5,982 nucleotides of DNA from Thermoanaerobacterales bacterium UBA4877 (GTDB lineage Bacteria > Bacillota > Thermoanaerobacteria > Thermoanaerobacterales > UBA4877). Positions 4,604 through 5,982 of this stretch are shown in pieces. The notes below the pieces were generated by a model. That model had not been told where the DNA came from and searched no databases. It worked only from the letters and a program-made list of their open reading frames with translations. The stretch is from positions 57,334 to 63,315 of the forward strand of contig DHDL01000006.1 of NCBI GenBank assembly GCA_002399345.1, in the 5' to 3' direction. The position numbers were made by a program, and so were the translations under genes. Each line of letters opens with the position of its first letter. Position 1 is the stretch's first letter.

Positions 4604-5982
4604 ATGGATCTTCCAAAAACCTACAATCCTCACGATTTTGAAGAGAGGATATACAATGAATGGATGGATAAAGGTTATTTCAAACCGGTGGTCGACAAAA
4701 GCAAAAAGCCTTTTACTGTGGTTATGCCGCCTCCGAATATCACCGGCCAGCTCCACGTGGGTCATGCACTGGATAATACCATGCAGGATATACTGATAAG
4801 GTGGAAAAGGATGCAAGGAGTGCCTACTGTGTGGATACCAGGTACGGACCATGCCAGTATTGCCACCGAGGCCAAGATTGTTGCTATGCTTAAAGAGAAA
4901 GGACTTACTAAAGAGCAGATAGGCAGAGAAAAGTTTTTGCAGTTGGCCTGGCAGTGGAAGGATAGGTATGGGGGACGTATAGTTGAGCAGCTTAAGAAGA
5001 TAGGTTCTTCATGCGATTGGTCGAGAGAGAGATTTACTATGGATGAACAATGCTCCAAAGCGGTTAGGAAATTTTTTGTAAACCTCTATAATAAGGGTCT
5101 TATATATAAGGGCGATAGGATTGTCAACTGGTGCCCGGGTTGTAAGACGGCCATATCCGACGCCGAGGTAGAGCATAAGGATGAAAACGGGCATTTGTGG
5201 TATGTTAGATATCCTTTCGCAGATGGGGACGGGTACATTACCATTGCCACCACCCGTCCGGAGACCATGCTGGGAGATACCGCAGTAGCGGTAAACCCTG
5301 AAGATGAGAGATATAAGGGATCGGTAGGAAGGACACTTATACTTCCGATAGTGGACAGGGAAATCCCCGTTATATCCGATTACTATGTTGATAAGGAGTT
5401 CGGCACCGGCGCCGTTAAAATTACTCCATCCCATGACCCCAATGATTTTGCAATCGGCGAGAGGCATGACCTTCCCAGGATTCAGGTGATAGGTGAAGAC
5501 GGCAGGATGACTGATGATACGGGCGAATATTCCGGACTTGATAGGTTTGAGGCCAGGAAAAGAATAGTAAATGAGCTTAAAAAGCAAGGATTAATGGAAA
5601 AAATAGAGGATCTTGCTCATAGTGTAGGACACTGTTGCCGCTGTGATACGGTAATTGAGCCCCTGATTTCAAAACAATGGTTTGTTAAGATGAAGCCACT
5701 GGCCGGTCCTGCTTTAAAGACTGTGGAGGATGGAGAAATAAAGATAGTTCCGGATAGGTTTACTAAGGTCTATACCAATTGGCTGGAAAATATCAAAGAC
5801 TGGTGTATATCAAGGCAGCTCTGGTGGGGGCATCGTATACCGGCCTGGTACTGTGATGACTGCGGAGAGGTCACTGTAGCGGAGGATGATCCAGATGTAT
5901 GTAGTCATTGCGGTAGCAGTAACATACATCAGGATGAGGATGTGCTGGATACTTGGTTTAGTTCGGGGCTATGGCCGTTTTC
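4604..5982 (+). CDS. valS: Valyl-tRNA synthetase, 5' part, truncated by the window edge
   Basis: This class Ia synthetase attaches valine to tRNA-Val in the cytoplasm. The frame is open from the ATG at 4604 to the window end (459 full codons); family members are usually near 880 residues, so about half is present. Visible in order: [13 protein letters not shown] near the N-terminus; the [15 protein letters not shown] block with the HIGH-type motif HVGH at 51-54; [10 protein letters not shown] at 80-89; [17 protein letters not shown] at 175-191; the CP1 editing domain with TTRPET at 216-221 and [32 protein letters not shown] at 400-415; and [16 protein letters not shown] at the end. The KMSKS loop, anticodon-binding domain and C-terminal coiled coil lie beyond the window. 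Four CxxC pairs (177/180, 344/347, 417/420, 433/436) suggest two zinc sites. The start is fixed by AAGGAGGAG five bases upstream. The valine-specific T-box in front supports the identity independently. Confidence 0.97.
   Translation, partial: MDLPKTYNPHDFEERIYNEWMDKGYFKPVVDKSKKPFTVVMPPPNITGQLHVGHALDNTMQDILIRWKRMQGVPTVWIPGTDHASIATEAKIVAMLKEKGLTKEQIGREKFLQLAWQWKDRYGGRIVEQLKKIGSSCDWSRERFTMDEQCSKAVRKFFVNLYNKGLIYKGDRIVNWCPGCKTAISDAEVEHKDENGHLWYVRYPFADGDGYITIATTRPETMLGDTAVAVNPEDERYKGSVGRTLILPIVDREIPVISDYYVDKEFGTGAVKITPSHDPNDFAIGERHDLPRIQVIGEDGRMTDDTGEYSGLDRFEARKRIVNELKKQGLMEKIEDLAHSVGHCCRCDTVIEPLISKQWFVKMKPLAGPALKTVEDGEIKIVPDRFTKVYTNWLENIKDWCISRQLWWGHRIPAWYCDDCGEVTVAEDDPDVCSHCGSSNIHQDEDVLDTWFSSGLWPF

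Noticed and set aside
4562..5587. Four minus-strand ORFs (60-192 codons) opposite valS, the largest at 5009-5587
   Set aside because: All are antisense to the highly conserved ValS coding frame; long reverse-frame openings are a side effect of its codon use.
1..5982. A previously undescribed multi-gene system (defence, mobile, biosynthetic)
   Set aside because: Every substantial ORF belongs to a familiar family and the arrangement is that of core chromosome; no toxin-antitoxin pair, nuclease cluster, phage gene, insertion sequence or repeat array is present.

Overview
The window looks like ordinary chromosomal sequence from a low-to-moderate GC Firmicute, most likely a clostridial or thermoanaerobic lineage. 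The reasons are AT-rich intergenic DNA, strong AGGAGG-type ribosome binding sites, extended -10 promoters, a T-box leader in front of an aminoacyl-tRNA synthetase gene, a YkuK-family protein and a cysteine-rich valyl-tRNA synthetase. I see no mobile element, CRISPR array, rRNA or tRNA gene, and no clear sign of an undescribed system.

Left part (1-2748, minus strand): a three-gene ABC import operon of the nitrate/sulfonate/taurine/NMT1 class. It is transcribed leftwards in the order lipoprotein substrate-binding protein, ATPase, permease. A hairpin lies between the binding-protein and ATPase genes, the ATPase and permease genes overlap by 14 bases, and an intrinsic terminator follows the permease gene. 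The substrate cannot be read from the sequence, and no biosynthetic gene or riboswitch next to the operon identifies it.

Middle part (2749-4141): a divergent promoter region feeds the ABC operon leftwards and a small YkuK-family gene (RNase H-like fold, TTG start) rightwards. The ykuK gene converges on a gene for a RodZ-like membrane protein (cytoplasmic HTH, one transmembrane helix, extracytoplasmic DUF4115-like domain). The two share a 13-bp hairpin whose loop holds the stop codon of the rodZ-like gene.

Right part (4142-5982, plus strand): a sigma-A type promoter, then a T-box leader with a readable GUA (valine) specifier, AG bulge, apical loop, Stem IIA/B, Stem III, T-box bulge UGGU, antiterminator and terminator. 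Next comes valS, truncated by the window edge after 459 codons. Uncharged tRNA-Val is expected to stabilise the antiterminator and switch valS on.

Four start sites deserve attention. The binding protein (2706) and the RodZ-like protein (4086) are placed at internal ATGs because that is where the ribosome binding sites point. The permease has two candidate ATGs. The YkuK protein uses TTG.
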